Assembly: GCA_026993275.1 (NCBI GenBank)
Contig: JALWUB010000325.1
Span: 1-15,669 of the forward strand
DNA: 15,669 bases
Reading direction: 5' to 3'
Source of the DNA: Robiginitomaculum sp.
Lineage (GTDB): Bacteria > Pseudomonadota > Alphaproteobacteria > Caulobacterales > Maricaulaceae
Shown: positions 13,442 to 15,669 of the stretch, in pieces
How the letters are laid out: each line of letters opens with the position of its first letter
Position numbering within the stretch: the first letter of the stretch is position 1
Position numbers and translations under genes: made by a program
Notes under the pieces: model-generated
What the model was told of the DNA's origin: nothing
The model's database searches: none
The model's input: the letters and a program-made list of their open reading frames with translations, nothing else

Positions 13442-15669
13442 CTAGAGCCGGGCCTTCAGGGCCTGGGCGAGTTCGGCGCTCTTGGCCTCATGAAAGGCGG
13501 CGCACAGGGAAATGCTTTCCAGGGTCTGGGCCAGCGAACGCTCATAGCCGGGGATCTTGTCCGCTTGCGCCTTGAAGAAGCTGGCCACCTGATCGCGCTT
13601 GTCATAACTGCAAAAGCCGCTGGCAAAGCCGGGCATGGCAGACTTGCGCACATCGGGCGTGCGCGCCAGCACGTCGTCAAAATGCGCCGTGAACCATTCC
13701 CAGCCATCATCGGCCAGCGGGCCGCGCATCAGCGCCCTGATCAGCCCGGTGGCCTCGCGCCCGCTCAGGGTTTCGCCAAGTGCCCAGTCGCGCAGGTCCG
13801 CCGCCAGCGCCGGATCGCGGGTGGCCCCGAGCGCCCCAATGGCGGCGCCGCGAATAGCCGGATTGTGCTCGGTTTCCAGCAGCGTGCGCAGGGCATCGGC
13901 AAAGGGCTTGCCATCATCCTGCACGGCGGCGGCAAAGGCGGTGCCCATATCGCTCTGGGCCAGGGCCGATCTGTCGGCCTTGCCATGCAGGCCGGCGAAG
14001 GTTTCCGCTGCCTTCACCAGCGGCTTGCGGATGGCCGGGTCCTTGCCGGTCAGCGCCAGGCGGCTTTTCAGCGCCGTGCGCAACAGCCTGGCGCCGCGGC
14101 TGTCACCGCTGATGGCGGCATAACGGGGCGCAAACAGCTTGCGCACATAGGCGGCCAGCGCCGGATCGTCATAGGGCAGCGCCTCGCCCTGCAGACCGGC
14201 AATCGCACCGGCGGTTGCCGAAACCACGTCCCAGGCCGGGTGTGCCGCCAGCTTTTCCATCATGCCGAACCAGGTGCCTGCGGGCATGGCCCCGGCATGC
14301 AGGGCGGCGCTGGCGCTGTCGCGCAGGGCCAGGGCTTCGGTGGCCGGCAGGGCAGCGGCATGGGCCGCCAGGGCGTTCCAGCCCGGATCATCAAGCGCAA
14401 AACGGTAATAGCCTGCGCCGCCGGCATTGGGCATGACATAATCCGGGCAGGACGGCCCGGCCAGTTCCAGGGTCTCGTTTTCGTGGGTCATCATCATGCA
14501 GGCCTTGAAAGGCGTGCCCGTGCTGGTGCCCGATGCGCAAAACGGAATGTCCCACTTTTCACCGCCCTTGATGGCCGAGCCCAGTGGCTTGTATGTGCTC
14601 TGGCGCAAATGCAGCAGAGCCTTGCCGCCGCTGCATTCAAGCCGCACGGCAATGCTGGGCGCATGCGGCTGGTCGATGAAGCTGCGCAGGGAGGCGACCA
14701 CCTCGGGATGGCCGGAGCCCTCGGCCAGGGAAGCGAAAAAGTCATCCGCCGTGGCGGTCTTGAAGGCAAAACGGTTCATGTGCAGGCGTACCCCGTCCTG
14801 AAAGGCCTTCTTGCCGACATAGTTTTCCGTCATCGCCAGCACGCCGGCGCCCTTTTGATAGGTGATGCCGTCAAAACTGTCCCAGATTTCCGCATTGCGG
14901 GTCACCGGCTCGTGAATCTTGCGGGTGCTGGCCAGGGCGTCCTGGCGCATGGCGCCCAGGGCGCCGCGCAAGGTGGCCCGGTCAAACTCGCCATCAGACT
15001 TCCACAGGGTCAGGGTCTTGTTGCCCATCCAGGTGGCGAAGGCCTCGTTGAGCCAGATGTCGGTCCACCATTTGGGTGTCACCAGATCGCCAAACCACTG
15101 GTGCGCCAACTCGTGCGCGGTGACCGAGGCAAAGGCGCGCTTCTGGCGCAGCGCCGCATGATCGTCCATCAGCAGCAGGAATTCGGCAAAGACGATGGCG
15201 CCAGGGTTTTCCATGGCGCCAAAGGCATAGTCTGGCGCGGCGATGAGGTCGAGCTTGGCATAGGGAAAGGCGATGCCAAAATACTGCTCTTCCGTGGCGA
15301 CAATGCCGCCGGTGTTCTGCAGCGCATAGTCCAGCAGCTTGCCATTGCCCCGGGTGGTCACGCCGCGCAGGGGCAGTGGCCTCGTGCGCACCGCATTGGC
15401 GGGAATATCCGGCGCGGTGCTGACATCATAGGGGCCGACGGCGAAGGCCAGAAGATAGGTCGGCAGCGGCTTGGTGCGGGCAAACTCATGGCGCACCATG
15501 CCATCTTCCAGAGGCGTTTCGCTGACTTGCGGGGTGTTGGCAATGACAACATCGTCCGCGGGCGCGGTCACGGCAATATCAAACGGCACCTTGAAGCGCG
15601 GCTCGTCGAAGGACGGAAAGGCCTTGCGCGCGGCAATCGCCTCGAACTGGCTGACAATATAGGCGTCCT
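13442..15669 (-). CDS. M1 family aminopeptidase, N-terminus beyond window
   Basis: Zinc aminopeptidase of family M1 (gluzincin). It runs off the right edge: 741 residues are visible and the reading frame stays open to the last base, with perhaps 100-200 N-terminal residues missing, including any signal peptide. Visible order: end of the N-terminal beta domain with SQFEAIAARKAFPSFDEPR; the substrate-binding GAMEN motif (15206-15220); HELAH (15101-15115) with third zinc ligand Glu at 15044-15046, giving HExxHx18E; and the ITYQKGAGVL segment with the catalytic Tyr. The last 330 or so residues form a helical ERAP1-C-like domain typical of the puromycin-sensitive/ERAP group rather than the E. coli PepN C-terminus. 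It removes N-terminal amino acids from peptides. A GTG at 15589 is not a true start, because conserved M1 sequence continues upstream of it. uppP follows 11 bases downstream. Confidence 0.95.
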   Translation of the reverse strand, partial: DAYIVSQFEAIAARKAFPSFDEPRFKVPFDIAVTAPADDVVIANTPQVSETPLEDGMVRHEFARTKPLPTYLLAFAVGPYDVSTAPDIPANAVRTRPLPLRGVTTRGNGKLLDYALQNTGGIVATEEQYFGIAFPYAKLDLIAAPDYAFGAMENPGAIVFAEFLLLMDDHAALRQKRAFASVTAHELAHQWFGDLVTPKWWTDIWLNEAFATWMGNKTLTLWKSDGEFDRATLRGALGAMRQDALASTRKIHEPVTRNAEIWDSFDGITYQKGAGVLAMTENYVGKKAFQDGVRLHMNRFAFKTATADDFFASLAEGSGHPEVVASLRSFIDQPHAPSIAVRLECSGGKALLHLRQSTYKPLGSAIKGGEKWDIPFCASGTSTGTPFKACMMMTHENETLELAGPSCPDYVMPNAGGAGYYRFALDDPGWNALAAHAAALPATEALALRDSASAALHAGAMPAGTWFGMMEKLAAHPAWDVVSATAGAIAGLQGEALPYDDPALAAYVRKLFAPRYAAISGDSRGARLLRTALKSRLALTGKDPAIRKPLVKAAETFAGLHGKADRSALAQSDMGTAFAAAVQDDGKPFADALRTLLETEHNPAIRGAAIGALGATRDPALAADLRDWALGETLSGREATGLIRALMRGPLADDGWEWFTAHFDDVLARTPDVRKSAMPGFASGFCSYDKRDQVASFFKAQADKIPGYERSLAQTLESISLCAAFHEAKSAELAQALKARL

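Noticed and set aside
13442..15589. GTG at 15589 as the true start of the aminopeptidase
   Set aside because: The frame continues to the window edge with conserved M1 sequence (SQFEAIAARKAFPSFDEPR), so the gene is cut by the window rather than starting there.

Overview
The window is ordinary-looking chromosome from a GC-rich (roughly two thirds G+C by eye), flagellated alphaproteobacterium. The best taxonomic marker is a full-length CtrA cell-cycle regulator. It is preceded by CcrM-type GANTC sites and sits back-to-back with flagellar fliI-fliJ, an arrangement I recall from Caulobacter-like lineages. An intergenic repeat with an AAAACCGGTTCCCA core, which I recall as common in Rhizobiales and relatives, fits this. 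I cannot fix the order or genus. Nothing looks like phage, plasmid, CRISPR or a transposase gene, and I found no tRNA or rRNA.

Layout. (1) 1-3156, + strand: an ATP-grasp-like protein overlaps by 4 bases an MBL-fold hydrolase of LACTB2 type; after 123 bases comes an iron-dependent alcohol dehydrogenase. The joint role of these three is unknown. (2) 3191-4956, - strand: fliI and fliJ, the flagellar export ATPase and its stalk/chaperone. (3) 4957-5187: the divergent fliI/ctrA control region, the most structured non-coding stretch here, with three GANTC sites (two at the exact centres of dyads), a TTAAC dyad and a TTAACCAT half-site. (4) 5188-5939: ctrA, then a strong intrinsic terminator. (5) 5991-12368, + strand: a tightly packed run of seven genes (lepB, an HSDL2-like SDR, an HDAC-family amidohydrolase, a histidine phosphatase, xseB, ispA, dxs) with gaps of -4 to 41 bases, probably one operon. 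(6) 12369-12623: non-coding, with a 127-base two-hairpin repeat with inverted ends. (7) 12624-15669, - strand: uppP and an M1 aminopeptidase whose N-terminus lies beyond the right edge.

How the genes fit. Dxs makes DXP, the entry to the MEP isoprenoid pathway, and IspA makes farnesyl diphosphate. UppP, facing them from the opposite strand, recycles the undecaprenyl carrier that derives from farnesyl diphosphate. LepB and UppP both act at the inner membrane. CtrA probably controls its own promoter and possibly the flagellar genes opposite. I did not find a convincing new biological system. The best leads are the fliI/ctrA control region, the mosaic repeat, and the uncharacterised three-gene set at the left end.
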